Below, piece after piece: positions 15,230-21,871 of a DNA stretch of 21,935 nucleotides. Numbering within the stretch: the first letter of the stretch is position 1; every line of letters begins with the position of its first letter. The notes beneath the pieces are model-generated. The model ran no database searches and had not been told where the DNA came from. It saw only the letters and a program-made list of their open reading frames with translations. The stretch is from an uncultured Bacilli bacterium (GTDB taxonomy: Bacteria; Bacillota_I; Bacilli_A; RF39; UBA660). A program made the position numbers and the translations under genes. Location of the stretch: contig CAKOPK010000015.1 of assembly GCA_934099115.1 (NCBI GenBank), positions 1 to 21,935 on the forward strand, given 5' to 3'.

Positions 15230-16222
15230 TTAAATTTTATTATTTACAGTTGGTTCAGTATCTAAATCTTTAGCATTTTCTAATAACATATATTGGCATA
15301 AAGGAGATTCATATTGTTCCAGTATATCTAATGCTTCGTCTTTAAATATTTCTTTTATTTTAAATGATTCTCCATTATTTTTTAATAAATAAAATCTTAT
15401 AGGGGTATTTTCATATTGAACGCATGAAATATTGATTATATCGTGCATGCTTGAATCATTAATATTAAATAATACGACTGGTTTTACATAGTAACAATTA
15501 CTATATTGGGTTTTGCCGTTTATTTTTGTTTTTTTGCAATTAATATTAAATATTTTTAATAAATAAGAATAATAGAAGTCTACATCGTCATAATATTTTA
15601 AATCTGTTTTAGCATTAATCATTTCATATACTGTTTCTAGTTTTTTGAAGAATATTTCTCTTTCAGGAATATTATAAGCTTCAGCATAACGATAGATTTC
15701 TTCTAATTTATAACCTGCGATATTGGATACTGAATTGGTAGTAAAATATAAATCATTGAAAGCAGGAGATAATCTTCTATCTATCATCATAAGTTTATCT
15801 GAGAAAAGATAGTCTTCTGTTAGAGAGTTAAAGTCTCTAGTATCATTATTTATTTTAACTCTGGCAGTATCATGACGTGTGGTTGGGTCTAATTTTAAAA
15901 TGCCATCTTTATATTTAACAATTACATAAACGTGAGTTAATGGGTCACTTGTAACTTGTTTAATTTCGGCTTGATAACCAAATTCTGTTAGAATGTCTAT
16001 TAATATGCGTGCTTGAGTATAACATACTACTTCAAAATCTTTAGCATTTGTGACATCAACTGTGGTGTTGTAGATGTTCTCTTTTATTTTACCAAAGGAG
16101 AATAAATATCTTGTATCGTATGCGTATAATTTACATATGAATAAGTATATCCATCTTATTTTAGTTAAATCATCATAATCTTTTCCTTCTAGATTTTTGT
16201 AAATAATATCTAATAAGTTCAT
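15230..16222 (-). CDS. Transglutaminase-fold cysteine protein (paralogue of the gene at 8900-9850)
   Basis: A 330-residue soluble protein, no signal peptide. After an N-terminal helical region (DDLTKIRWIYLFICKLYAYD) comes a transglutaminase-like core: Cys67 in VVCYTQARILIDIL, His97 in LTHVYVIV and Asp112 in LKLDPTTRHD, a likely Cys-His-Asp triad. The match to transglutaminase-like domains is clearer here than in the paralogue. The C-terminal half (about 150-320) is not recognised. ATG 16222 has GGGTGAT three bases upstream, a short spacing. It lies downstream of tRNA-Trp on the same strand but is separated from it by a terminator-like hairpin. Substrate and role are unknown; a cytoplasmic protease or peptide-modifying enzyme is possible. 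Confidence 0.65.
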   Translation of the reverse strand: MNLLDIIYKNLEGKDYDDLTKIRWIYLFICKLYAYDTRYLFSFGKIKENIYNTTVDVTNAKDFEVVCYTQARILIDILTEFGYQAEIKQVTSDPLTHVYVIVKYKDGILKLDPTTRHDTARVKINNDTRDFNSLTEDYLFSDKLMMIDRRLSPAFNDLYFTTNSVSNIAGYKLEEIYRYAEAYNIPEREIFFKKLETVYEMINAKTDLKYYDDVDFYYSYLLKIFNINCKKTKINGKTQYSNCYYVKPVVLFNINDSSMHDIINISCVQYENTPIRFYLLKNNGESFKIKEIFKDEALDILEQYESPLCQYMLLENAKDLDTEPTVNNKI

Positions 16223-16257
16223 AGCATCACCCGTTTAATAAAGTTTTATTTATAATA

Positions 16258-16284
16258 AAAAACGAACATAGCATAGTTCGTTTT
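16258..16284 (-). terminator. Terminator of tRNA-Trp
   Basis: Minus-strand AAACGAAC (16283-16276) and GTTCGTTT (16267-16260) form an 8-bp stem with an 8-nt loop, followed by T's, a few bases after the encoded CCA of the tRNA. Confidence 0.65.
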
Positions 16285-16293
16285 AAATTCATA

Positions 16294-16367
16294 TGGCAGG
16301 GGTGGAGAGAATCGAACTCCCATCAAAAGTTTTGGAGACTCCTATGCTACCATTATACCACACCCCT
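16294..16367 (-). tRNA. tRNA-Trp (CCA), with encoded 3' CCA
   Basis: Acceptor arms AGGGGTG (16367-16361) and CACCCCT (16304-16298) pair perfectly, with discriminator G at 16297 and encoded CCA at 16296-16294. The anticodon loop CTCCAAA gives CCA, reading UGG. The anticodon stem has G-U pairs and the T arm (GGGAG, TTCGATT, CTCTC) is normal. The D stem (GTAT/GCAT) is weak, with an A-C mismatch. UGA is not read by this anticodon under standard pairing, in line with the use of TGA as stop. Confidence 0.9.
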
Positions 16368-16381
16368 GTGTGTGGTATAAT
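16352..16381. repeat. 12-bp perfect inverted repeat across the 5' end of tRNA-Trp
   Basis: Left arm 16352-16363 and right arm 16370-16381 are exact reverse complements (GTGTGGTATAAT on the right), 6-nt spacer. The left arm is the acceptor/D-arm region of the tRNA; the right arm is its upstream leader and reaches the -10 box. Confidence 0.8.
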
Positions 16382-16388
16382 TATAGCA
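16380..16388 (-). promoter_or_regulatory. Extended -10 promoter of tRNA-Trp
   Basis: Minus-strand TG-C-TATAAT (16388-16380), 13 bases before the mature tRNA 5' end; a weak -35 (TGGAAA, 16408-16403) lies 17 bp upstream. The 5' leader would be only a few bases. Confidence 0.5.
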
Positions 16389-16397
16389 CAATAAAAA

Positions 16398-16424
16398 ACT
16401 TTTTTCCAGTATTTTCATATAATA
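16398..16424 (+). promoter_or_regulatory. SigK-like promoter of cwlJ
   Basis: AC (16398-16399), 16 bp, CATATAATA (16416-16424) fits AC-N16-CATAnnnTA, exactly as before the amidase gene. The core also contains TATAAT, so SigA use cannot be excluded. Confidence 0.4.
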
Positions 16425-16440
16425 AATTAGGTGAAAACAT

Positions 16441-16863
16441 ATGATTATTAATTATACGACAAAAGAGTTAGATCTTTTAGCCAGAATTATGAGGGCAGAA
16501 GCACAAACTGAGGGAGATTTAGGTATGTTAATGGTGGGGAATGTGGTTGCTAATAGGGTTTTAGCTGACTGCTATACGTTTCGTAATATAGATAGTATTT
16601 CTGATGCTATTTATCAGGCAAATCAATTTGTGGGAGTAAATTCTTCTTTATTTCAAGCTTCTTCTACAACAGCAGAAAAGAATTTAGCTAAAAGAATTGT
16701 TAATGGAGAATATTATTATCCTGCGACACATTCTTTATGGTTTTATGCTCCGGGAGCAAAGGTTAATACTTGTGCAAGTACTTGGTATTCTCAGCCTCTT
16801 TCTGGTAAATATAAAAATCATTGCTTTTATAGACCACAGAGCGGTACTTGTCCCAAGATATAA
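16441..16863 (+). CDS. cwlJ: Spore cortex-lytic cell wall hydrolase, CwlJ/SleB family
   Basis: A 140-residue protein that is almost entirely the SleB/CwlJ hydrolase domain (ELDLLARIMRAEAQTEGDLG, MLMVGNVVANRVLADC, ATHSLWFY, NHCFYRP). The Glu in RAEAQ is the conserved acid of the family. It has no signal peptide and no peptidoglycan-binding domain, so it matches CwlJ (about 140 residues, placed on the spore by mother-cell synthesis) rather than exported SleB; the closing KNHCFYRPQSGTC also matches CwlJ. The role is cortex breakdown during germination. ATG 16441 has AGGTGA seven bases upstream and the promoter looks sporulation-specific. No gerQ is seen nearby. Its presence implies a spore-forming host or a recent spore-forming ancestor. 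Confidence 0.88.
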   Translation: MIINYTTKELDLLARIMRAEAQTEGDLGMLMVGNVVANRVLADCYTFRNIDSISDAIYQANQFVGVNSSLFQASSTTAEKNLAKRIVNGEYYYPATHSLWFYAPGAKVNTCASTWYSQPLSGKYKNHCFYRPQSGTCPKI

Positions 16864-16889
16864 AAATACACTTGTTATTTTTTGTTAAA

Positions 16890-16914
16890 TAAAAAGGGAA
16901 ACTGGTTAGTTTCC
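16890..16914. terminator. Hairpin between cwlJ and htrA
   Basis: GGAAACT (16897-16903), loop GGTT, AGTTTCC (16908-16914): a 7-bp stem. On the minus strand it is followed by CTTTTT, so it best serves htrA; on the plus strand the tail is less T-rich. Confidence 0.7.
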
Positions 16915-16918
16915 TTAA

Positions 16919-18025
16919 TTATTTGGCTGTTAATTTTACTTTAATAGTCATTTCTTTATTTTTTCTAATTATCGTTAAGCTCATTTCGTCGCCAACTTTG
17001 TGTTTATATAAATAATATCTTAAGTATGCAGATGAAGATATTTCATTTCCATCTACCTTGGTAATAATATCATTATTTTCTAAACCTGCTAGAGCAGCAG
17101 AACTTTTCTTTTCTATTTCGGTTACAACAACACCTTTTGTAACATTTGCTTCTTTTACTAAAGAATAATATTCTCTGGAATAATAAGCATTTGTGATATC
17201 TAACATATATACACCTAAGTACGGTCTTTCAACTTCTTTACCACTGATTAATTCATTAGCGATATCTAGGGCGTTTTCGATTGGAATAGCAAATCCCATT
17301 CCTTCGATTGATGAACTGGCTAATTTTATAGAAGTTATACCAATTACTTCACCATTAGCATTTGCTAAAGGACCACCACTGTTTCCAGAATTAATTGCAG
17401 CATCTGTTTGTAAAGTGTTTACTACCATTTGTGTTTTTGTATTTCCGCTAGATAGTTCTACTTCTACAAGTCGGTCTTTTCCAGATACAATACCTCTTGT
17501 AACACTCCAAGAATAAGCATTGTCAATTGGAGCTCCGATTGCAAATACTGTATCGCCTAGTCTTAAGTCATCACTGCTTCCAATTTCTGCGACTGATTTT
17601 ACGTTTTCTTTACCTACAGATAAAACGGCAATATCAGAATATACATCACTACCAACAATTTTAGTTTGAACGATTGAACCATCTGTGAATGTTACATAAA
17701 CGTCACTTGCATTGTTGATAACATGGTTGTTTGTTAGAATATAAGCAGTATTTCCATCAATTTTATAAACAAATCCTGTACCTGATGCATATGCTTCACC
17801 ATTTACATAGGTATTTACTACTACGACTGAATCATAAACTTTATCAACAGCGTCGGCAATACCAGAGTCATTTACTGTTACATTTTTTTCAACTTTTGTT
17901 ATTTCTTTACTAATTAATGTTGGATAAAAGTGTACTAAAGCATACATCGCACCAACTCCTAGAAAGAAAACAATTATTAAGATAATCCCATTTTTTAATT
18001 TGTTATGTTCTTTAAATTCTTTCAT
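16919..18025 (-). CDS. htrA: HtrA/DegP-type serine protease with PDZ domain, membrane-anchored
   Basis: A 368-residue quality-control protease that degrades misfolded proteins outside the membrane. One N-terminal membrane segment (about 12-31), a trypsin-like domain with the triad His101 (LTNNHV), Asp131 (YSDIAVL) and Ser216 (NSGNSGGP), and one PDZ domain (about 270-368; LGVYMLDI, GLENNDIITKVDG). This is the layout of Bacillus HtrA proteins. ATG 18025 begins two bases after the stop of the Abi gene and its SD (GGATGG) is inside that gene, so they form a coupled operon. The terminator at 16890-16914 closes it. No two-component system (CssRS-like) or obvious stress-type operator is seen nearby. 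Confidence 0.92.
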   Translation of the reverse strand: MKEFKEHNKLKNGIILIIVFFLGVGAMYALVHFYPTLISKEITKVEKNVTVNDSGIADAVDKVYDSVVVVNTYVNGEAYASGTGFVYKIDGNTAYILTNNHVINNASDVYVTFTDGSIVQTKIVGSDVYSDIAVLSVGKENVKSVAEIGSSDDLRLGDTVFAIGAPIDNAYSWSVTRGIVSGKDRLVEVELSSGNTKTQMVVNTLQTDAAINSGNSGGPLANANGEVIGITSIKLASSSIEGMGFAIPIENALDIANELISGKEVERPYLGVYMLDITNAYYSREYYSLVKEANVTKGVVVTEIEKKSSAALAGLENNDIITKVDGNEISSSAYLRYYLYKHKVGDEMSLTIIRKNKEMTIKVKLTAK

Positions 18026-18026
18026 T

Positions 18027-18956
18027 TTAATCCATCCTTACTATATCTTTATAATTTTTAGGGAATCCCATCTTATCTAATATTTTATCTATCTTTATAG
18101 AGTGAAGTCTACCAGATAAATAATCTAGTTCATAGGATATTTCGTTTAACATCATTCTAAAATCATCTTTTCTTAATAGTCTTTTTAGAATAATAATAAG
18201 AGAAAATAAATCATTTATACCATATATATATTCACCATTAGTTTTAGGAATATTTAATAAATCATGATATTTAGTGATTGGTATCTCTTTTTGTGTTACA
18301 TGGTCATAACACATATCTTCATGGGCACATAGATTACGATAATTTGCAATAATTGGCAGATAGATTAGTAAACTCTCTATATCTACATTAAATATATTTG
18401 CTATTTTCTCTTGGTCTTCATTTTTTAATATAGTATAAAGTTCTCCAACTATACCAAAAGATAATACTTTTACAACAACCCATAGAGGAATGTAACCATA
18501 GTTACTTTGATAATGCTTGGTCGCAGTATGTTGAGAACCATTTATTACTATTTGACGTTTGACTTTTTTTAATAAATCATTTACTTGTCTATTTTTTTTG
18601 GGGTTACTAGTAAAATTTGAAGACTTTAAATAGTTCTTTTCTTTAAAACCATATTTACGAGATAATTCATAGGAGATAATACTTTTTATATTATTTTCTA
18701 GAATTAAGATATTTTTAAATAATATGTTTCTTAGTTGTCTATCAAAATAGAATAAAGCATATACTTCTCTAAAATTTGTTCCATCTATAAATACACGTTC
18801 TTTTAATGATTTCATGAAAGGATAACGATATCCATTTATGAAGAAGTAATTTTCTCTTAATAATATATCTTTGGCAAATTCTTCGTCGTCTATTATTAAA
18901 TGTTTATTTTTTAATATTTCTATTTGTTCATCTAAGGTTTTAAATATTTTTTCCAT
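18027..18956 (-). CDS. Abi_2 family (AbiD/AbiF-like) abortive infection protein with HEPN motif
   Basis: A 309-residue soluble protein with the Abi_2 plan: LDEQIEILKNKHLIID near the start, ENYFFINGYRYPF (35-47), FDRQLRNILFKNILILENNI (71-90) and YRNLCAHEDMCYD (206-218). The last holds R207-N-x-x-x-H212, the R-x4-H motif of HEPN RNases, so RNA cleavage upon phage attack is the likely activity (inference from the family). The motif is intact. ATG 18956 has AGGAGG four bases upstream and an extended -10 promoter. It is followed directly by htrA with coupled translation, an uncommon pairing for an abortive-infection gene. No toxin-antitoxin partner or other phage defence genes flank it. Confidence 0.85.
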   Translation of the reverse strand: MEKIFKTLDEQIEILKNKHLIIDDEEFAKDILLRENYFFINGYRYPFMKSLKERVFIDGTNFREVYALFYFDRQLRNILFKNILILENNIKSIISYELSRKYGFKEKNYLKSSNFTSNPKKNRQVNDLLKKVKRQIVINGSQHTATKHYQSNYGYIPLWVVVKVLSFGIVGELYTILKNEDQEKIANIFNVDIESLLIYLPIIANYRNLCAHEDMCYDHVTQKEIPITKYHDLLNIPKTNGEYIYGINDLFSLIIILKRLLRKDDFRMMLNEISYELDYLSGRLHSIKIDKILDKMGFPKNYKDIVRMD

Positions 18957-18981
18957 AAGTCCTCCTAGCTTATTTTAATAT

Positions 18982-18990
18982 ATTATACCA
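18982..18990 (-). promoter_or_regulatory. Extended -10 promoter of abi-htrA
   Basis: Minus-strand TG-G-TATAAT (18990-18982), 25 bases before the ATG at 18956. No good -35. Confidence 0.55.
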
Positions 18991-19051
18991 CAAAGAACAA
19001 TTATATTATAGGTGTTTTACTTGTTTTTCCTGTTAATATTTTGTGAAAATT

Positions 19052-19079
19052 TTGTGAAGATTTATTTTTGTGTTATAAT
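19052..19079 (+). promoter_or_regulatory. Promoter of the phospholipase-prfB operon
   Basis: TTGTGA (19052-19057), 16-bp spacer, extended -10 TG-T-TATAAT (19071-19079). The sequence TTTTGTGAA occurs twice in tandem just here (about 19040-19058), with the second copy forming the -35. Confidence 0.55.
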
Positions 19080-19099
19080 AGTTATTGGGAGGGGTTTTA

Positions 19100-20038
19100 A
19101 TGCCTGCGACATATACTCATTATACTTTTTCTAAAGATGTTTATAAAGTTATAAAACCTTTAGTTCAAGAGAAAATAGATTTTAATATCTTTTCTTTATT
19201 TAATCAAAGTTTTGACTTATTATATTTTTCTAAATATAAATTGGGTATTTATGCTCATCAACATTTTGTTAATCTTTATTTTCAAAATATTATTTATTTT
19301 ATTAGAGATAAACATTTAGAAAATAATAAAGAAGTTTTAAGTTATTTATATGGGTCTATATGTCATTATATATTAGATAGTACTATTCATCCATATGTTT
19401 ATTATTATACAGGAGTATATAAAGATAAAAGTACTAAAAAATATAGAGGGAAACATGCTTATTTTGAGTTTATGTTGGATGCAATTATATATCAAGAAAG
19501 AAATCATAAGAATATAGCAAGAGCTAATATAAGAAAAGAAATATTTCAAAAATATAATTTTAATAAAGAGTTAAATGATATCATTGATTATACTTTTGTT
19601 AATACTTTTCAATTTAAGAATGCTCACTCATATATTAAAAGGGGTATTAAAAACTATTCATTTGTTTTACGACATGGTTTAATGTCTAGATTAGGTATTA
19701 AGTATTATTTATATCGTTTATTAGATTTTAGGCCTTTTAAAAGAATGGTTTTACACTATAATTGTTATTATATAAGAAAGTTAGATTATAGAGTATTAAA
19801 TAAAGAACATAATAAATGGTATTATCCAGTAGATAAGAAAATTCACTTTCATTACTCATTTTATGATTTATATGATGTTGCAATAGAGAAGGCTAGAACT
19901 TTAATAGAACATATTGATAGTGCGATAGATAAAGATGAAAAAGATATTAAGAGAGTACTTCGAGAAATTGGTAATTTAGGTTATGATACGGGGAAGAATG
20001 TTAATAAAAGTTATGTGATGAAATATTTTAAGTATTAG
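19100..20038 (+). CDS. Zinc-dependent phospholipase C family protein
   Basis: A 312-residue, His- and Tyr-rich protein beginning MPATYTHYTF, a start typical of cytoplasmic Zn_dep_PLPC members in Firmicutes. Candidate zinc ligands follow the spacing of Bacillus cereus phospholipase C: D39-x13-H53 (Asp55/His69 there), H89-x3-D93 (His118/Asp122) and H119-x3-E123 (His142/Glu146), with His7 and His97 as further candidates. There is no signal peptide, unlike the secreted toxins, so the substrate may be internal and is not known. The C-terminal third (about 190-312) is not recognised. ATG 19100 has GGGAGGGG before it; the frame extends five codons upstream but without an SD. The stop codon overlaps the SD of prfB, so they share a transcript. 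Confidence 0.8.
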   Translation: MPATYTHYTFSKDVYKVIKPLVQEKIDFNIFSLFNQSFDLLYFSKYKLGIYAHQHFVNLYFQNIIYFIRDKHLENNKEVLSYLYGSICHYILDSTIHPYVYYYTGVYKDKSTKKYRGKHAYFEFMLDAIIYQERNHKNIARANIRKEIFQKYNFNKELNDIIDYTFVNTFQFKNAHSYIKRGIKNYSFVLRHGLMSRLGIKYYLYRLLDFRPFKRMVLHYNCYYIRKLDYRVLNKEHNKWYYPVDKKIHFHYSFYDLYDVAIEKARTLIEHIDSAIDKDEKDIKRVLREIGNLGYDTGKNVNKSYVMKYFKY

Positions 20039-20048
20039 GAGGATTTTA

Positions 20049-21108
20049 ATGGATTATAAAGAATTATTAGAAAATTTAAGAGTTAGATTATTAGATATTG
20101 GGAGGTCTCTTTGACATTCCTGTTTTGAAGAAAAAGTTAGAAGAATTAAATGAAGTAGTAGTCTTGCCTAATTTTTGGGATGATGTTAATCAAGCAAATA
20201 AGACTTATCAACAATTAAAAAATATAAAAAAAGAGATTGATAGTTATGAAGAATTGTTAATAAGTATAGAGTTATACACAGAATTGTTAGATACAGATTC
20301 TGTTTCAAGTGCCGATATTAAAGAATTGGAAACTAAGATTTCAGAATTAGAAATTAATACATTACTTAGTGGTCCTTATGACATGAATGCTTGTTATTTA
20401 GAAATACATCCCGGTGCTGGTGGTACCGAATCTTGTGATTGGGCTTCAATGTTAGAGAGAATGTATGAAAGATTTTTTGATAAGAATGAATATCATTATC
20501 AAGTTATTGACAAACAAGAAGGAGAAGAAGCTGGTATTAAAAATGTTACACTGTTTATAGAAGGTTCTTATGCTTATGGCTATTTAAAGAATGAAAAAGG
20601 AGTACATCGTTTAGTACGTATTTCTCCGTTTGATGCGAATAAGAGACGACATACTTCTTTTGCTTCTGTTAGTGTAACTCCTCAATTTAATAATGATATT
20701 TTAGTTGATATTCGAGAAGAAGATTTAAAAATTGATGTATATCATTCTAGTGGTGCTGGAGGACAATCTGTAAATACTTCTAATTCTGCAGTTCGTATTA
20801 CTCATTTACCAACAAAAATAGTTGTTACTTGTCAGAATGAACGCAGTCAACTTAGAAATAAAGAGATTGCAATGTGGTTGCTTAAGAATAAGCTTTTTCA
20901 AAAAAAATTGGAAGAACAAGAAGAAAAGTTAAAGCAAATTCAAGGAGATGTTAGTAACATTGATTTTGGTAGTCAAATCAGAAGTTATGTTCTTGAGCCT
21001 TATAAATTAGTGAAAGACCATAGGACAAATTATGAAAGTAATGATCCAGATAAAGTGCTTGATGGAGATATTATGCCATTTATTTTAGCATCTTTGAAAC
21101 AAAAATAG
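20049..21108 (+). CDS. prfB: Peptide chain release factor 2, expressed by +1 programmed frameshift
   Basis: Recognises UAA and UGA and releases the finished peptide. Translation begins at ATG 20049 (AGGAGG seven bases upstream) and reads 21 codons, ending in CTT TGA at 20109-20114. An SD-like GGGAGG (20100-20105) just upstream and a C after the TGA complete the classic autoregulatory frameshift site. After a +1 shift the ribosome reads GAC (20113) and continues to TAG at 21106-21108, giving 352 residues. The codon-recognition SPF (192-194) and catalytic GGQ (237-239) are intact. Low RF2 slows stopping at the TGA and favours the shift. Automated callers tend to start at 20098 or later and miss the first 21 codons. 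The N-terminal domain is slightly short for RF2. Confidence 0.95.
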
Positions 21109-21247
21109 TGTACATTTTTACATTATTTTTTTTATGGTATTTAGGACAAGTAAGTTTTATTTTTTTACCTATCTCATTATATAGTTCTAATTCATTATAC
21201 ATATGGCTTCATGTGATAATTTTAGCATATTAAAAACGCGAAATTTG

Positions 21248-21472
21248 TCACTTTTTGTTTATAAATTCAGAATTTTCAGGAATTAATTTTGCTCCACATT
21301 TTGGACAGGTAAAAGTAGGATACATTTCTTTTCTTTTTCCTTCTTTAGAAATACTTGTTAATGCTTCAGCAATTTCTTTTAATTTATAATTATGTGGTAT
21401 TTCATTTGAAATAACTTTTCTTTGCTCAAAAGTTGAGTGTTTCCAGTTTTTTATTCTAATTCCTCCATTCAT
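21248..21472 (-). CDS. Small HTH/zinc-ribbon-like protein, possibly an IS30-type transposase remnant
   Basis: A 74-residue ORF. HSTFEQRKVISNE followed by YKLKEIAEALTSISKEGKRK resembles the N-terminal helix-turn-helix of IS30-family transposases (xLTxEQRxxI, then KxIAxxLxxxxxTISREIKR), with several residues apparently missing between the two recognition helices. It ends in a single CPKC pair (CPKCGAKLIPEN), half of a zinc ribbon. ATG 21472 has no SD; TATAAT-like repeats lie upstream. No transposase catalytic domain or terminal inverted repeats are seen. Either a degraded transposase 5' end or a small DNA-binding protein; I cannot decide. Expression is doubtful. Confidence 0.35.
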   Translation of the reverse strand: MNGGIRIKNWKHSTFEQRKVISNEIPHNYKLKEIAEALTSISKEGKRKEMYPTFTCPKCGAKLIPENSEFINKK

Positions 21473-21508
21473 AGACAAAGAAACACTTATATTATATTAT
21501 AATCAGAC

Positions 21509-21622
21509 TTATTTCCGCTTTTTATTTAAAAACGGAATTCCAAATGAAAATTCATATCTATCTTTTTTTGTTAAATGATGGTATTGATTTTTTTTTTTTA
21601 GTGTATTATTTGTGTCAAACAT
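21509..21622 (-). CDS. 37-residue ORF with its own promoter and SD, unknown function
   Basis: Begins MFDTNNTLKKK, contains YHHLTKKDRYEF and ends PFLNKKRK; basic, no membrane segment. Support is regulatory rather than homology: AAGGAAA lies five bases before ATG 21622 and a SigA-type promoter (TTGAAA, 17 bp, TATAAT) at 21655-21683 directs it, with a palindrome next to its -35. HLTKKDRYE recalls the start of some IS30-like transposases, so it could be a truncated transposase leader. A hairpin (TTCCG 21512-21516 with CGGAA 21533-21537) covers its last codons. A 12-base homopolymer inside the gene (21588-21599) makes a sequence-length error possible. Confidence 0.35.
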   Translation of the reverse strand: MFDTNNTLKKKNQYHHLTKKDRYEFSFGIPFLNKKRK

Positions 21623-21654
21623 TGAATTTTCCTTTCTGTTTGTTGCGAATAGAT

Positions 21655-21683
21655 ATTATAGATTATTCATATGTCTTTTTCAA
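21655..21683 (-). promoter_or_regulatory. SigA-type promoter for the 37-residue ORF
   Basis: Minus-strand TTGAAA (21683-21678), 17-bp spacer, TATAAT (21660-21655). Close to consensus. Confidence 0.6.
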
Positions 21684-21698
21684 TGCAACTTTGTTGCA
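21684..21698. promoter_or_regulatory. Palindrome between divergent promoters, operator candidate
   Basis: TGCAAC-TTT-GTTGCA, a perfect 6-bp inverted repeat directly upstream of the minus-strand -35 and 31 bp upstream of the plus-strand -35. Confidence 0.5.
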
Positions 21699-21728
21699 CT
21701 TCAAATTTAATAACATTCGCTAGATTAA

Positions 21729-21757
21729 TTGACAAAAATCTAAAAAAACAATATAAT
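21729..21757 (+). promoter_or_regulatory. Consensus SigA promoter for the ABC permease transcript
   Basis: TTGACA (21729-21734), exactly 17 bp, TATAAT (21752-21757): a full consensus match. Transcription should start near 21764, giving a leader of about 108 bases before ATG 21872. Confidence 0.8.
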
Positions 21758-21790
21758 TATTTGGGTTATCTATATTTTTAAATAAAAAAT

Positions 21791-21838
21791 AAAAGATATG
21801 GCTTATATTATAAATAAAGCTTTGTCATATCTTTTTTT
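21791..21838 (+). terminator. Leader terminator (attenuator candidate) before the ABC permease
   Basis: AAAAGATATG (21791-21800) and CATATCTTTT (21826-21835) make a perfect 10-bp stem with an inner GCTT/AAGC helix, and the run of seven T (21832-21838) completes an intrinsic terminator. It lies between the consensus promoter and the gene, so full expression needs readthrough. Only about 27 bases precede it in the transcript, too few for a known large riboswitch. Confidence 0.65.
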
Positions 21839-21871
21839 AAACAAAAAATTTGAAGATAGGAGGTTGATAAA

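Noticed and set aside
9945..16863. Prophage lysis module (signal-less amidase plus hydrolase)
   Set aside because: No holin, tail or other phage genes; the second hydrolase is CwlJ-like and both have sporulation-type promoters.
21109..21247. Terminator and small ORFs after prfB
   Set aside because: A T run is present at 21126-21133 but the stem before it is only four base pairs; minus-strand frames here (one with LTCPKYHKKNN) overlap prfB and have no SD. I see no supportable gene.
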